DNA of 64,000 bases from an uncultured Lachnospiraceae bacterium (GCA_934418125.1 CAKRWT010000004.1:62001-126000), one strand, 5' to 3'. Shown: positions 29,334 to 37,919, counted from the first letter of the stretch. Notes: generated from the letters alone by a model not told the origin. Made by a program: numbers and translations.

Positions 29334-30212
29334 TTAGGCTCCAAGTGCTAAATCAAATGTAGAAAAGCAATATCTGCAGTCCTCCGGGAGCTCATAGTTC
29401 ACCCAGATGTACTCCTGAGCAAACCCTTTTTTCGGTGCTGTTCGGCAGGCTTTATTGAGTCTGTCATTGACGCAATAGCAATGCCAGCCCGATGTGCTGT
29501 TAAGGTACTGATCGTATAAGTACGTTTCTCCACGGTATCCGCACAGAAGAATCTTTGCTTTTGCATCTCGTATCAATGCTAACAGTTCATGTTGTTCAGA
29601 ATCTGAGAACTTACTACGATAGAGATCCTTACAGTATTTTCCAAGCAATTCCTTGACGTATGGAGGATCCAGCATCATAACCGCTTCTTCACAATCCTTA
29701 TATCTTGCGATAACATTCAGAGCGTTATCATTGGTAATCTCTGCTCTCTCAGCATGACAATACCAAGTATTCCAGTTACCCAGTAAATCCCTTCGTGCCT
29801 TTTCATGCATGGAATTCCACTTTTCTGGTTTACTACCATATCTCATGTTCTTCCTGTTTCCGTCAAAGGAATAAACTAGTATGTAGTACGTTTTCACGGC
29901 TTTTTCAACTTCCGTTCCTTCCATCTCTTCCCCTAAACACCTTTTGAAAATCAGATTGTCAACAGGTGTTTGCAGGAAGAGTTCTTTGAACTCTTCCCCT
30001 TTCTCCTTGTCTGCTACCACTCTCCACATATTTGTGATTGTAATATCTTGATCACAAAGGATATTCTTAGCATCTATCGAACGATTCAAATAGATCGATG
30101 CAGAGCCCATGAAGGGCTCAATATAGATTCTGTCATGTGGCAATGCACTAGTTAATTGATTTGTCAGCCGGAATTTACTCCCGAAGTATTGATAAATTTT
30201 TGCATTATGCAT
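29334..30212 (-). CDS. DNA adenine-N6 methyltransferase (Dam/D12 class), no partner nuclease seen
   Basis: 292 aa from the ATG at 30212 (GGAGGAAGAGAAAT site), overlapping the stop of the preceding gene by 8 bases. Seen: SAM motif YFGSKFRLTNQL and FMGSASIYLN, a middle target-recognition part, catalytic MMLDPPYVKELL (DPPY), and LCGYRGETYLYDQYL. This is the alpha-class D12 order. No restriction gene is nearby, so it is likely an orphan methylase that protects or regulates the element. The target site is unknown. Confidence 0.88.
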   Translation of the reverse strand: MHNAKIYQYFGSKFRLTNQLTSALPHDRIYIEPFMGSASIYLNRSIDAKNILCDQDITITNMWRVVADKEKGEEFKELFLQTPVDNLIFKRCLGEEMEGTEVEKAVKTYYILVYSFDGNRKNMRYGSKPEKWNSMHEKARRDLLGNWNTWYCHAERAEITNDNALNVIARYKDCEEAVMMLDPPYVKELLGKYCKDLYRSKFSDSEQHELLALIRDAKAKILLCGYRGETYLYDQYLNSTSGWHCYCVNDRLNKACRTAPKKGFAQEYIWVNYELPEDCRYCFSTFDLALGA

Positions 30213-31269
30213 ATTTCTCTTCCTCCTTCTCTTCCTCATTTTCTATGTATTTACTTAGAATTTCTTTATCAACTCGGATGTAATACCACCAGCTTCCAAG
30301 ATCTCCCTTTCCCCTGTGATCGTACATCCTACCTTCAGTTATAAGTAAAAACGACAAACCATCTTCAGGATCTCTTAATTTATTTAAAAGCTCCATCTTT
30401 TTCATTGATGTCCCAATATCTTTCAATACGCTATCGAGAGCCTCTTTTCCTCTGATACAGACATAATCAATGTCATTGATTCTCTTACTTTTGAAATCAG
30501 CGTATACCCGACCTTTTTCATCCTGATTTTGTGGTTTCTGTATTCTGTTCAACACCTCCGAAACCATCATTGCATAGGTTTCTTCAAAACCCATAGAATC
30601 ATCCGCTATCTCATTGCTTTCCTCTAATTTAGGAGCTATCTTATTTAGGATGTTATAGGCTGCATGAATAATGGTATAATCCATTTTTCTGTAATCCCAC
30701 AGAAAATCCAAGCAGTTTCTAACTTCTGGAAAAAGTTGCCTACGCTGAATACTTCCTGTTTGGTACTCTTTAGCCCCCTCTCCATGAAAAATGTACCTGA
30801 CCTGCATTCTTCCGGAGTTATCCCATTGAGGCCATATTTTCAGTGAGGGCTTTTCCAAAAATGTTCGTGCAATATACTCCTTCAAATCATCATTTCCCTC
30901 GAAAACCTCATATTTATGTTGTCTGGAAATTTTCTGCGGAATATAAACCGGAAAATCTCCCTGCAAGGATGTTCTTAAGTCTGACAATTTCTTGACTGTC
31001 GGAGCCTGAGTCTGTGTTGTTTCCAATTCCTGATTCAGAACCCTGCCTGCATCATCCTTGGTAACCTCTTCTCCGTTGGCAGTCACTTCGATTTTTTCGT
31101 TACAATCTGACCTAACTACCTCTTCCTTATCAGATTCAGTTTCTTCAACCTGAACCTTTGCTTCTTCCTGTGTCATAACTTCATCCTCCTGATTATTTAT
31201 TTTTTCCTGTGTCATATCTATTTCCTCCTTTACTTCCTGAATTCTTTTTAAAATTTGTTCCCGATTCAT
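30205..31269 (-). CDS. hypothetical acidic element protein
   Basis: 354 aa, unknown. Seen: acidic disordered N-terminus (about 1-90, rich in Glu and Gln), then a folded part with DFPVYIPQKISRQHKYEVF, WPQWDNSGRMQVRYIF, and a C-terminal SFLLITEGRMYDHRGKGD with GSWWYYIRVDKEILSKYI, which may be a winged-helix-like end. No nuclease or helicase motif is visible. AATTGGGAGGTAAG precedes the ATG, just 6 bases after the upstream gene, so it is in an operon with its neighbours at 31276-32034 and 29334-30212. A replication or partition role is possible but unsupported. Confidence 0.75.
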   Translation of the reverse strand: MNREQILKRIQEVKEEIDMTQEKINNQEDEVMTQEEAKVQVEETESDKEEVVRSDCNEKIEVTANGEEVTKDDAGRVLNQELETTQTQAPTVKKLSDLRTSLQGDFPVYIPQKISRQHKYEVFEGNDDLKEYIARTFLEKPSLKIWPQWDNSGRMQVRYIFHGEGAKEYQTGSIQRRQLFPEVRNCLDFLWDYRKMDYTIIHAAYNILNKIAPKLEESNEIADDSMGFEETYAMMVSEVLNRIQKPQNQDEKGRVYADFKSKRINDIDYVCIRGKEALDSVLKDIGTSMKKMELLNKLRDPEDGLSFLLITEGRMYDHRGKGDLGSWWYYIRVDKEILSKYIENEEEKEEEKYA

Positions 31270-31275
31270 TTTTTC

Positions 31276-32034
31276 TTACCTCCCAATTTTTCTAATTTCA
31301 TCGAGTACCATCTCGACCATAAAATCTGGAATCTCTTGTTTTTCCAGAATCTTTTCCACTTTCAGCCACTGTTCTGTGATAATGTGGGAGCACCTTCTTT
31401 GATTACCCCGTGTAGCCGAAATCCGAATAGAAATATCATCCGACTTGCACTCTACATCATATCCAATCTCATAATCTCCCAAACACCAAGCGTGTCTGAT
31501 TTTGTCCAGATCTGTTTTCTGGATTTTAATGTTCTGAAGATCTATTCTGAAGCAGTGCTCCCTATTCACCAGTTCAAAGCTAAGGCTTGTTGTATCATAT
31601 TGCTGGTTGTACCTCGTTACTTTTCGATCTTCCAACCCACTTTCAAAGACCTCCCTTGTAACTCTTGTTTCTCCCAGCATTTTTACGAGCATCATCAGCT
31701 TCGACTTTGGCGTAAATCGGAAAATGGATGCCAGTCGATAACTGGCTGCACCACTTACTTTATTCATGCTCATGCACTCCCAAATGTACACCGCTTGGTG
31801 CTCTTTTACGAAACTGTACTTGTATTCCACCATCTGCGTTAGATCAACCTCAACTCCCCATCTGATTATCAACTCCATGTCGTCCATATGTTTGATCTGA
31901 TTGGAAATGCAGCCATATTTTGATGTCACTCCTATCCAATCCACAGCAGCTTCATCAAGATCAGCAAACTCCATATCCTCTTTAAGTTTTCGCAATTCAT
32001 AGCCACGATCATGAAAAACTTCACACAAACTCAT
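31276..32034 (-). CDS. hypothetical element protein
   Basis: 252 aa, unknown. A mixed alpha/beta sequence, with no signal peptide or membrane helix. Recognisable stretches are WGVEVDLTQMVEYKYSFV, then SMNKVSGAASYRLASIFRFT and RCSHIITEQWLKVEKILEK; no catalytic pattern was found. A good GAAAGGAGAAGCGGAT site precedes the ATG. It is the first gene of a three-gene minus-strand unit ending with the methylase, following the terminator at 32153-32190. Confidence 0.75.
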   Translation of the reverse strand: MSLCEVFHDRGYELRKLKEDMEFADLDEAAVDWIGVTSKYGCISNQIKHMDDMELIIRWGVEVDLTQMVEYKYSFVKEHQAVYIWECMSMNKVSGAASYRLASIFRFTPKSKLMMLVKMLGETRVTREVFESGLEDRKVTRYNQQYDTTSLSFELVNREHCFRIDLQNIKIQKTDLDKIRHAWCLGDYEIGYDVECKSDDISIRISATRGNQRRCSHIITEQWLKVEKILEKQEIPDFMVEMVLDEIRKIGR

Positions 32035-32152
32035 ATCCGCTTCTCCTTTCTTTTTGCTTCCTTCATGATTTCATTGTAATTTTTTAATCTGATGAGGACG
32101 TGTCACTAAATTGCGAGAACGTAAGCTAAAAAGAGGACAACATTTCCCACAA

Positions 32153-32190
32153 ATAAAAAAAGACAGCAGTTTCGCGCAAAAACTGCTGTC
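32153..32190 (-). terminator. intrinsic terminator after the 133-aa gene
   Basis: Perfect 11-bp arms (32162-32172 and 32180-32190) with a 7-base loop, then a T-run on the minus strand (A at 32154-32161). It separates two transcription units. Confidence 0.9.
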
Positions 32191-32210
32191 AATACCTTTT
32201 TTTAAATTTT

Positions 32211-32612
32211 TCAAAATTTTTTATTCCTGTCTAAATCCCGCATTATTTTCTCATCTTCCGCTCTGTAGCGTTCATCTCTTAAAAGCTCCTCATACTTTGC
32301 TGTAAGTTTGTAATACTTTTCCGGGTCAGAATATCTGCATTTCTCCATATCTTTCCGAATACGTTTTAAGGTTTCCTTATATATATTGGGTGGTCTCTTA
32401 TTTTTAGGTCTCCTTGTCTCCTTTACTGATTTTTTGGCAATTTTTAGCCCATCGATTTCGATTCTACCACTTCTTAAAGCTTGCTCTACCTGATCGATGC
32501 TGACTTCCATTCTCTTTTTATCTTCATCTTCTATAATGACTGATTCCAGATCCCCCATAATATCTCGCTTTGCTTTCACCAGCCTTGCATGTACCTTTTC
32601 ATTTCTACACAT
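32211..32612 (-). CDS. hypothetical basic element protein
   Basis: 133 aa, very rich in Lys, Arg and Glu. Seen: helix-rich N-terminus MCRNEKVHARLVKAKRDIMG, then SIDQVEQALRSGRIEIDGLK, a basic linker (KETRRPKNKRPPNIYKET), and a charged C-terminal helix pair. It could bind nucleic acid. An AGGATGAA site precedes the ATG and a clean terminator follows. No family recognised. Confidence 0.7.
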   Translation of the reverse strand: MCRNEKVHARLVKAKRDIMGDLESVIIEDEDKKRMEVSIDQVEQALRSGRIEIDGLKIAKKSVKETRRPKNKRPPNIYKETLKRIRKDMEKCRYSDPEKYYKLTAKYEELLRDERYRAEDEKIMRDLDRNKKF

Positions 32613-33209
32613 TTCATCCTATCCCTTCCAATTATTGATATAATCATATCATACCTCTTCTTTCTCAACAAATTTACATGTCCAATTTTTTTGGCACTTG
32701 GCACGTTGGTGTTGTCTACTGCATCAAGTTTATAGGCTACTTCTATGATATCAGGGATCTTTTGTTTTCCTTATCAGGTTGTGTTTCTTCCTATTGTAAT
32801 GTCATTCCCATTTCAGTCATTTTCCCATTTTATGATTTTTCCCGATGCTCCTTATGAAAAAGCTGTTAATCCATCCTCCACCGGAATCGGTTTTCTATTC
32901 TCCACAATCCTGCTGATAAAATCACACACTGTTATATCCTTTTCTCAACTAGTCCATTTTCTGATTCACCTTTTCCAGCCTTTCCTCCCTGACCTCATAC
33001 CATATATTTTTTTTCAAAACCATCACTTTTTTATATTAAAACTCTGTTTTTCGGAAAAAATAAAAATCCACTCTTCATCCAAAAGATTAGTTTCGAGAAA
33101 AATTTATTAAATATGTGATTTTGAAATTTAAGAATTTCTAATTTCCTCTCCCATGATATAAAAACTGCAATCACCTTTAATCTCTTTTCAAAAATCGGAA
33201 TCCTTGAAT
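32613..33209. other. AT-rich non-coding stretch
   Basis: About 600 bases. The one long frame (plus strand 32745-33110) encodes a Phe/Ser-rich peptide with no ribosome site and is not accepted. One AACTAGTCC motif occurs at 32946-32954. Nothing else is recognised. Confidence 0.55.
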
Positions 33210-33455
33210 TTATTCCTTTTTATTTTTCCTGACAGTTACTGTCTCTCCCATTCTATCAACTAGTTCCGGCTCTGCTATTCTTTTTCTCCGGATTCCTATC
33301 ATAACTCGATCACAGGATGCTTCTGTCATTTTCCCAACTAGTTCGGATTTTTTTGCTTCCTCTTTTTCCTTCAACGCAAAAAAATCAGGGCAGTTGTCCT
33401 TAAACTCTCTTTCAGACAACCACCCTGTATATAAAGGAGGTAAAGCGTGGAACAT
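33210..33455 (-). CDS. hypothetical small element protein
   Basis: 81 aa. Seen: YTGWLSEREFKDNCPDFF near the start and a Lys/Glu/Arg-rich rest ending RKNKKE. A weak AGGTGC lies before the ATG, so a downstream start is possible. It is the last of a run of five short genes (33210-34299) packed on the minus strand. Two AACTAGTTC motifs (33258, 33336) fall inside it. Function unknown. Confidence 0.55.
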   Translation of the reverse strand: MFHALPPLYTGWLSEREFKDNCPDFFALKEKEEAKKSELVGKMTEASCDRVMIGIRRKRIAEPELVDRMGETVTVRKNKKE

Positions 33456-33459
33456 GCAC

Positions 33460-33627
33460 CTAGCTGTTTATTTGGATGCACCCTAGATCACAGATAAACA
33501 ATCCACTCTCATACTCATACACCTTATCCTCACAGATCACGTAATCCCCTATCTGTACCTTGTCCCATATCAATTCTGCAAAGACTTCCTCATCACTCAT
33601 TGTGCTTTTTTCTTTCCCATCGCTCAT
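33460..33627 (-). CDS. hypothetical small element protein
   Basis: 55 aa from the ATG at 33627, chosen because AGGAGATGG lies 9 bases upstream; a GTG 21 bases earlier would overlap the preceding gene more. Seen: MSDGKEKSTMSDEEVFAELI, then VQIGDYVICEDKVYEYESGL, a small beta-rich fold. Acidic. Unknown function; closely packed with its neighbours. Confidence 0.6.
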   Translation of the reverse strand: MSDGKEKSTMSDEEVFAELIWDKVQIGDYVICEDKVYEYESGLFICDLGCIQINS

Positions 33628-33640
33628 TCTATTCCATCTC

Positions 33641-33832
33641 CTAAACACTTTTTCTTAGTCTCTTTCTTACCGCCAGTGCCACCGCCTCTGCAAGCTCCAC
33701 GTCATTATTCAGTTGCCCGTCTATGGGACATTGAACCTGACCGATCACTCGTTTCTCTCCTGAGTCCGAGACGTACACAATATAAATTACGTTATTATAT
33801 ATCTTCGGTACGATGTTATACCCATTCTTCAT
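33641..33832 (-). CDS. hypothetical small element protein
   Basis: 63 aa with a strong ACAGGAGGAAACAGTTT site. Seen: beta-rich start NIVPKIYNNVIYIVYVSDSG and a helical end DVELAEAVALAVRKRLRKSV. The helix resembles that of the next gene (WLAEEIRALYIRYYCR), suggesting two small related proteins. Function unknown. Confidence 0.65.
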   Translation of the reverse strand: MKNGYNIVPKIYNNVIYIVYVSDSGEKRVIGQVQCPIDGQLNNDVELAEAVALAVRKRLRKSV

Positions 33833-33872
33833 AAACTGTTTCCTCCTGTTCCACGTCCTGCTTCCGAATTTT

Positions 33873-34064
33873 CTACTTACTATAATCTCTTGTCCTGCAA
33901 TAATACCTTATATACAATGCCCGGATTTCTTCTGCCAGCCACTCATTATCTGCCTGATCCGCTCCCGGCAACATCTTAATGCTGACAACCACTTCCCTTT
34001 GTCCTATCTTCATCAAAATCCCTGTACTCCCCTGCAGGTTGATGATTTCAAATTTCTCTTCCAT
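33873..34064 (-). CDS. hypothetical small element protein
   Basis: 63 aa with AAGGGAGTTTATAT before the ATG. Seen: beta-strand-like FEIINLQGSTGILMKIGQRE and VVVSIKMLPG, then a helix with WLAEEIRALYIRYYCRTRDY. Possibly a distant relative of the 63-aa protein just downstream (33641-33832). No known domain. Confidence 0.65.
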   Translation of the reverse strand: MEEKFEIINLQGSTGILMKIGQREVVVSIKMLPGADQADNEWLAEEIRALYIRYYCRTRDYSK

Positions 34065-34089
34065 ATATAAACTCCCTTCTTTAGAAACT

Positions 34090-34299
34090 TTAGAAAAACT
34101 GCAAGTTGTCCATCCACACCTTGTAAAAGTACCTACTGTAAATCCTTTGTAGCTTCCATCTCACACGATAGTTTTGATAGGTTGATGCATAATGAGACAA
34201 CTCAATTCCTATCACGCCTCTTCCAGTGTCTTTCTGTATAAGCACCCATTTCTCCATCTCACTTCTCACGCTTCGCAGCTGTTTCCATTGAAATCCCAC
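34090..34299 (-). CDS. hypothetical small basic element protein
   Basis: 69 aa from a GTG at 34299, 10 bases after AGGAG. Seen: basic and aromatic-rich (KWVLIQKDTGRGVIGIELSH, then YRVRWKLQRIYSRYFYKVW). No ATG is available near the site. Unknown family; the density of Tyr/Trp/Arg resembles small nucleic-acid-binding proteins, but that is only an impression. Confidence 0.5.
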   Translation of the reverse strand: MGFQWKQLRSVRSEMEKWVLIQKDTGRGVIGIELSHYASTYQNYRVRWKLQRIYSRYFYKVWMDNLQFF

Positions 34300-34470
34300 T
34301 TTTTTTCATCTCCTAAAAATTTTTTTTATTTTTCCATACCCATTATGATATAAACCACGATTTCACTCATTCCCGTTATGTATGTCCTTCTTCCCTCTTC
34401 TGTACTTGGAATAAAATTCTTTCTCTTACTCTTCTACTCCGTCTGATCCTCTTTTCTGAAAAGGACAACA

Positions 34471-34510
34471 AAAAAATCCTATCCAGCCATCTTCTAAACC
34501 AGACAGGATT
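34471..34510 (-). terminator. intrinsic terminator after the 46-aa membrane protein gene
   Basis: Arms AATCCTATCCAG (34475-34486) and CCAGACAGGATT (34499-34510), paired with G-U bonds in RNA, followed on the minus strand by seven T. The presence of this hairpin argues against the 66-codon frame that overlaps it. Confidence 0.8.
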
Positions 34511-34547
34511 TTTCTCTATAATTATTTTTGGAAGTGCACTTACAATT

Positions 34548-34688
34548 TTAATCATCGTCCTTTTCCACCCGGACAATGTAACGAACCGCCCAGCAGACCA
34601 GATGAAACAGCTTGCTTGACAAATACGCTATTCCACACAAATCCAGAATTCCCATACAGATCACAACGGATACGGTAATCTCTTCCAT
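34548..34688 (-). CDS. 46-aa single-span membrane peptide
   Basis: Seen: ATG at 34688 with GAAGGTGTGAGTG upstream; protein MEEITVSVVICMGILDLCG, continuing IAYLSSKLFHLVCWAVRYIV and ending RVEKDDD. One membrane helix at about 5-28 and a charged tail. It is 58 bases downstream of the 195-aa gene and ends in a terminator, so it is likely the last gene of that transcript. Function unknown. Confidence 0.6.
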   Translation of the reverse strand: MEEITVSVVICMGILDLCGIAYLSSKLFHLVCWAVRYIVRVEKDDD

Positions 34689-34746
34689 CACTCACACCTT
34701 CTTTCATGGGGAAGGGCACCCCCTAAAGGATGTCCTTCCATAAACC

Positions 34747-35334
34747 TTACTTTCTGCTATTCTGGGACTTAGTTTTATCTTCTGTTTTCACTTCCTCTTT
34801 CACAGTCTCTTCCTTTTTCTCCGACTTCTCTTCTACCTTTTCCTCTGTCTTAACTTCCGGTACAGGTTTGCTTTCCACTTTTACCTCTTCCACCGGAGCT
34901 ACCACAATCTTATCTCCGTCCAGCTTTGCACCTGCACTGATAATACCAATTCTGATATAGGCTTTCACATCAGACTCACTAAGTGCTACCTGTTCCCACT
35001 TGGTAGAAATACAGTCATAAACAGTCACACCATTTTCCTCATGTTTACCAATCACAATGTAAAACAGGTTTGCCATGCACTCTTCTGAAAACATCGGTGT
35101 ATAATTTCCACAATGACGGTGCTCCATGATGTTCTTACAGTAGAACCCTTCCTGATCCGGTTCCAGCTCTCCATCCTTTGAAACCTTCAGACCGCTTACC
35201 TTGGTTCCAGCCTTAAGCAACGTTTTAATCTGATTGCTTGTCATTTCCTGCACCTGTTTTCCGTCCCACACAGACCAGCAGATTTCTCTTGCACCCAACA
35301 TTTCTCTTAATACGACCACTTTCATTTTACACAT
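34747..35334 (-). CDS. hypothetical element protein with acidic/basic repeat tail
   Basis: 195 aa from the ATG at 35334 (AAGAGGAAAAGGAAA site); the frame opens 14 codons earlier without a good site. Seen: folded part at about 1-130 (CWSVWDGKQVQEMTSNQIKT, then GLKVSKDGELEPDQEGFY and ECMANLFYIVIGKHEENG), then a disordered tail of Glu, Lys, Val and Pro (KVESKPVPEVKTEEKVEEK). No known domain. A CAGCGTTATAGT promoter-type motif lies about 90 bases upstream. Confidence 0.7.
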   Translation of the reverse strand: MCKMKVVVLREMLGAREICWSVWDGKQVQEMTSNQIKTLLKAGTKVSGLKVSKDGELEPDQEGFYCKNIMEHRHCGNYTPMFSEECMANLFYIVIGKHEENGVTVYDCISTKWEQVALSESDVKAYIRIGIISAGAKLDGDKIVVAPVEEVKVESKPVPEVKTEEKVEEKSEKKEETVKEEVKTEDKTKSQNSRK

Positions 35335-35420
35335 TTTCCTTTTCCTCTTCTTTCCGTGCCATGCACTAATTTTCATGTTATGTTTTATCGGGATTTTTTC
35401 TCTCCCTTAACTCTGAATAA

Positions 35421-35432
35421 ACTATAACGCTG
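35421..35432 (-). promoter_or_regulatory. CAGCGTTA-type promoter motif, copy 1
   Basis: Minus strand CAGCGTTATAGT, whose TATAGT could be a -10 box. No clear -35 lies 17 bases upstream. The same core occurs at 41973, 45083 and 46471. Confidence 0.45.
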
Positions 35433-35708
35433 GGTATCACGTGTGCATAGACGGCGAAATGCAAGGAACTTTTCCCTTAATCTCCCCTCTGTATTAGTGA
35501 GGTTGTCGCATTCTTTCTGAAATCTCTTACTCCTTCTGAATATCGTAACTCTGATACACGTTGCATTACTTTATACATAGAAAGCACCTCCATAAATTTA
35601 TTACAATCTCCTATACCAAAATGTAATAAAATACGCAGTACTCTCCTTTTCCTGCTAAACCTCTTCTTTCTAATTATTTTGAAATCTACCCATACTGTAA
35701 ATTTTCCC

Positions 35709-36444
35709 CACCCCTATGTTTATCTGTTTCAATTAGTTGTCAATTTTTTGAAACAACCATCTCTCTTTCCTTTTCTTCCTATGTTGTTCCTCCACCATAA
35801 AGCAAACCATTTTTCCATATGTCACAGCTTCTTTCCTATGTTATCATTGATTTCCCCATGTAAACTTTAAACACCCAACCTTCCATCTCCATGTCCAGTT
35901 TCTTCCACTCCTATGTATATCCTGAATCCACCTTATGTTTTCATTTTTCAGTGTTATGTTATATATCAGCCTTTCTTATGTTTTCAGTTCCCTGCATGAT
36001 GTTACATATAAACCTTCCCTTTGTTTATCTGCTCCAGTGTTATGTTACATCTGAATCCACCTTATGTTTATCTGCTCTCGGTATTATGTTTTCATCAGCC
36101 TTTCCTTTGTTTATCTGCTCCCTGCATGATGTATGTCCTATATCCACCTTATGTTTATCTCAACCTTCCCTTTGTTACACATAAACCTTTATTGTGTTTT
36201 CAGTTTTCTTTCCTTTGTTACACATAAACTCTTCCTATGTTTACCATTTTCCAGCATTATGTATATCTTGAATCCACCCTATGATTTCATTTTTCTTACT
36301 TATGTTTATCCCAACCTTTATTATGTTTATTGTTCTCTTCCTTATGTTTTCAATTTCCTTGCCTTTGTCACACTTCAACTCATACTGTAATTCCCCTCTT
36401 CCCTATGTTTACTGTTCCAATCAGTTGTAAATTTTCTGAAACAC
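35709..36444. repeat. iteron-like array: degenerate units every 21-22 bp
   Basis: The plus strand carries CCTTATGTTTATCTG-type units. The TATGTT/TTTGTT core recurs near 35912, 35934, 35955, 35977, 36020, 36041, 36064, 36085, 36107, 36150, 36171, 36193, 36214, 36236, 36259, 36280, 36301, 36322, 36343, 36364 and 36404. That is 21.4 bases on average, or two DNA helical turns. Looser units continue left to 35715. Both ends carry a related segment (CTGTTTCAATTAGTTGT at 35724; a variant at 36412). Unit indels break any reading frame. Such phased arrays are typical of replication origins or partition sites. Confidence 0.8.
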
Positions 36445-37189
36445 TCCAGACCTTAAACTTCCTTTAGCACATCCCATGTAAACAGCACCTCCATACGTTA
36501 CATTTCCATCTAATTTTCTTCTCCACGCAGACCTCTTTTCAACTAGTCCCCATTCTGTATATCTTTCCCTGATTTTTCATTTTCACGATTCTTGTAAACT
36601 CTCTAATTTCCCCTATTTTCTCCGTATTTTCTTTCCCCTATCTACTTTACCTTAAACCCATTTTCGTCCCGATTTACCCCCTTTAAACCATTTTGGAACC
36701 CATTTAACCACCTCATCCATTACTCCCCAAAATCCAATAAAATCCACTATTTTCAAGCTTTCCAACGTCATTCGCACAATCATAATACGATGCATTTTTT
36801 ACTATCCTGTATAGTTCTACCCAGTTATGTTAGAATCCAAACCTATTATTTTTTGGCAAATGTCAATTTCCTATTTCATACGAATAGATGTTAAACACTT
36901 CCCATCCTCTACAAAATAAAAATGGCAATAATGGAAATTACCTGTGCCTGCTTCAAAATAAAATGGCAATAATGGAAATCCAGTTACTATTTTAAACTGC
37001 TTCCACGTTGTAACCTCTTATGATGTATAAACCATCACACTGTACTCTCCATCTCATTTATTAACTATCTCTACATATGTTCATGTCACCTTACATGCAG
37101 CAGACACCCTCTCCATGAAATCCACCTGTTTTTAAGCAAAAAAATAACACCTTATCGGTGTTTCCATAGCCACATTCTATTCTTTGGTA
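36445..37189. other. non-coding stretch right of the iteron-like array
   Basis: About 745 bases without a convincing gene. It holds one AACTAGTCC motif (36541-36549) and two exact copies of TGGCAATAATGGAAAT (36923-36938, 36964-36979), 41 bases apart and each preceded by AAAATAAAA; a third copy is at 42766-42781. Confidence 0.6.
36923..36979. repeat. pair of 16-bp direct repeats TGGCAATAATGGAAAT
   Basis: Two perfect copies at 36923-36938 and 36964-36979; a third at 42766-42781 before a terminator. The related TGGCAATAATTCC occurs on the other strand near 41602-41614. Role unknown. Confidence 0.7.
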
Positions 37190-37531
37190 CTAATCTAATA
37201 TATCTCTTACATCGCCTGCATCTATATCAATTTCTTCTGTAATATCAAGTTTTAACTTGGTACTATCTGTACTTACCTGTGCTGGTTCTTGTGTTATATA
37301 GTCTCCTACCTCTTTTACTGTTTCTATTTTATCCTTTGTATCCATAATTTCATCATAAAGATAATTGACTATACTTAAGCCTGCTGCTCCACATAAAAAT
37401 AAACAAACTCCTAATGCAATTTTATTAAAGAATGATGAGGGTGCATATTTATCTTTGTGACCTTTATCTCTGCTTGTGTGACCCCATGAATTCTCATGAC
37501 TTCCCCATCTATTATTGTGTGGATCTCCCAT
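37190..37531 (-). CDS. hypothetical membrane protein
   Basis: 113 aa. Seen: hydrophilic His/Asn/Gly/Asp-rich N-terminus (about 1-33, WGSHENSWGHTSRDKGHKD), one membrane helix at about 36-60 (IALGVCLFLCGAAGLSIVNYL), and an acidic C-terminus ending DAGDVRDILD. The start ATG overlaps the stop of the broken upstream gene as TAATG, and its ribosome site GAGGAAACTAAG lies in that gene's 3' end, so translation was probably coupled. Function unknown. Confidence 0.65.
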   Translation of the reverse strand: MGDPHNNRWGSHENSWGHTSRDKGHKDKYAPSSFFNKIALGVCLFLCGAAGLSIVNYLYDEIMDTKDKIETVKEVGDYITQEPAQVSTDSTKLKLDITEEIDIDAGDVRDILD

Positions 37532-37702
37532 TACTTAGTTTCCTCCTGTGATTCATAGTTTTCTGATAATGCTCTATATTTTTCAAATTGTTTTGCAGTT
37601 AGCCTTAATGGTAAGTAGTCTGCTCTATCAACTAAGATTACTGAGCCATCTGCTTGTACATCTATTACTGTTTCAGGTCCTGGTTGTCTCTTATCTAAAC
37701 TT
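37531..37702 (-). pseudogene. out-of-frame 3' half of the gene at 37701-37919
   Basis: This stretch has no start codon but reads openly as SLDKRQPGPETVIDVQADG, then VILVDRADYLPLRLTAKQF and ends ESQEETK. Removing one 14-bp copy of the tandem repeat at 37700-37730 fuses it in frame to the upstream 72-aa protein: 389 minus 14 is 375 bases, giving a 124-aa protein. It is therefore a frameshifted gene, either decayed or switchable. Confidence 0.7.
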
Positions 37703-37730
37703 AGATGATAGTGCTTAGATGATAGTGCTT
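37700..37730. repeat. 14-bp tandem duplication that breaks a gene
   Basis: CTTAGATGATAGTG occurs twice in tandem (37700-37713, 37714-37727), followed by CTT of a third. The length of 14 shifts the reading frame. Confidence 0.95.
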
Positions 37731-37919
37731 ACCTAATAATTCCTGATATTTTGATATGATGTTGTCTATGTATTCCTGAGATGTGCTATCCATTTCAATA
37801 TGATAACTTTTACAACCATTATATGCACAACGCATATGAGATGTGTGTTTACTTGTTTTTGTATTTACTAAAATCCTTTGTAATCCTTTACATACTGGAC
37901 AGGTGTATAATTCTATCAT
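37701..37919 (-). CDS. small zinc-finger-like protein, truncated by frameshift
   Basis: 72 aa in the present sequence, ATG at 37919 with AGTAGGAGTTTCACA. Seen: CPVCKG (Cys pair) and later MRCAYNGCKSYH with Cys-x4-Cys and a His, a possible four-ligand zinc site. Then a helix, SQEYIDNIISKYQELLGK. The last residues (HYHLSTII) arise from the 14-bp duplication; the ancestral protein would be 124 aa. Whether the short form is functional is unknown. Confidence 0.65.
   Translation of the reverse strand: MIELYTCPVCKGLQRILVNTKTSKHTSHMRCAYNGCKSYHIEMDSTSQEYIDNIISKYQELLGKHYHLSTII

Noticed and set aside
32745..33110. 121-codon plus-strand frame
   Set aside because: Phe/Ser/Ile-rich low-complexity translation in AT-rich DNA, no ribosome site, opposite to neighbouring genes.
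34376..34576. 66-codon minus-strand frame
   Set aside because: It runs through a clear terminator and overlaps the better supported 46-aa gene.
35891..36390. Several overlapping plus-strand reading frames with heptad-like repeats
   Set aside because: They result from the 21-bp period (seven codons). Unit lengths alternate between 21 and 22 so the frame drifts, no ribosome sites are seen, and residues are Cys/Phe/Tyr-rich nonsense.
35709..36444. CRISPR array
   Set aside because: Units are degenerate and contiguous, with no conserved repeat alternating with unique spacers, and no cas genes are present.
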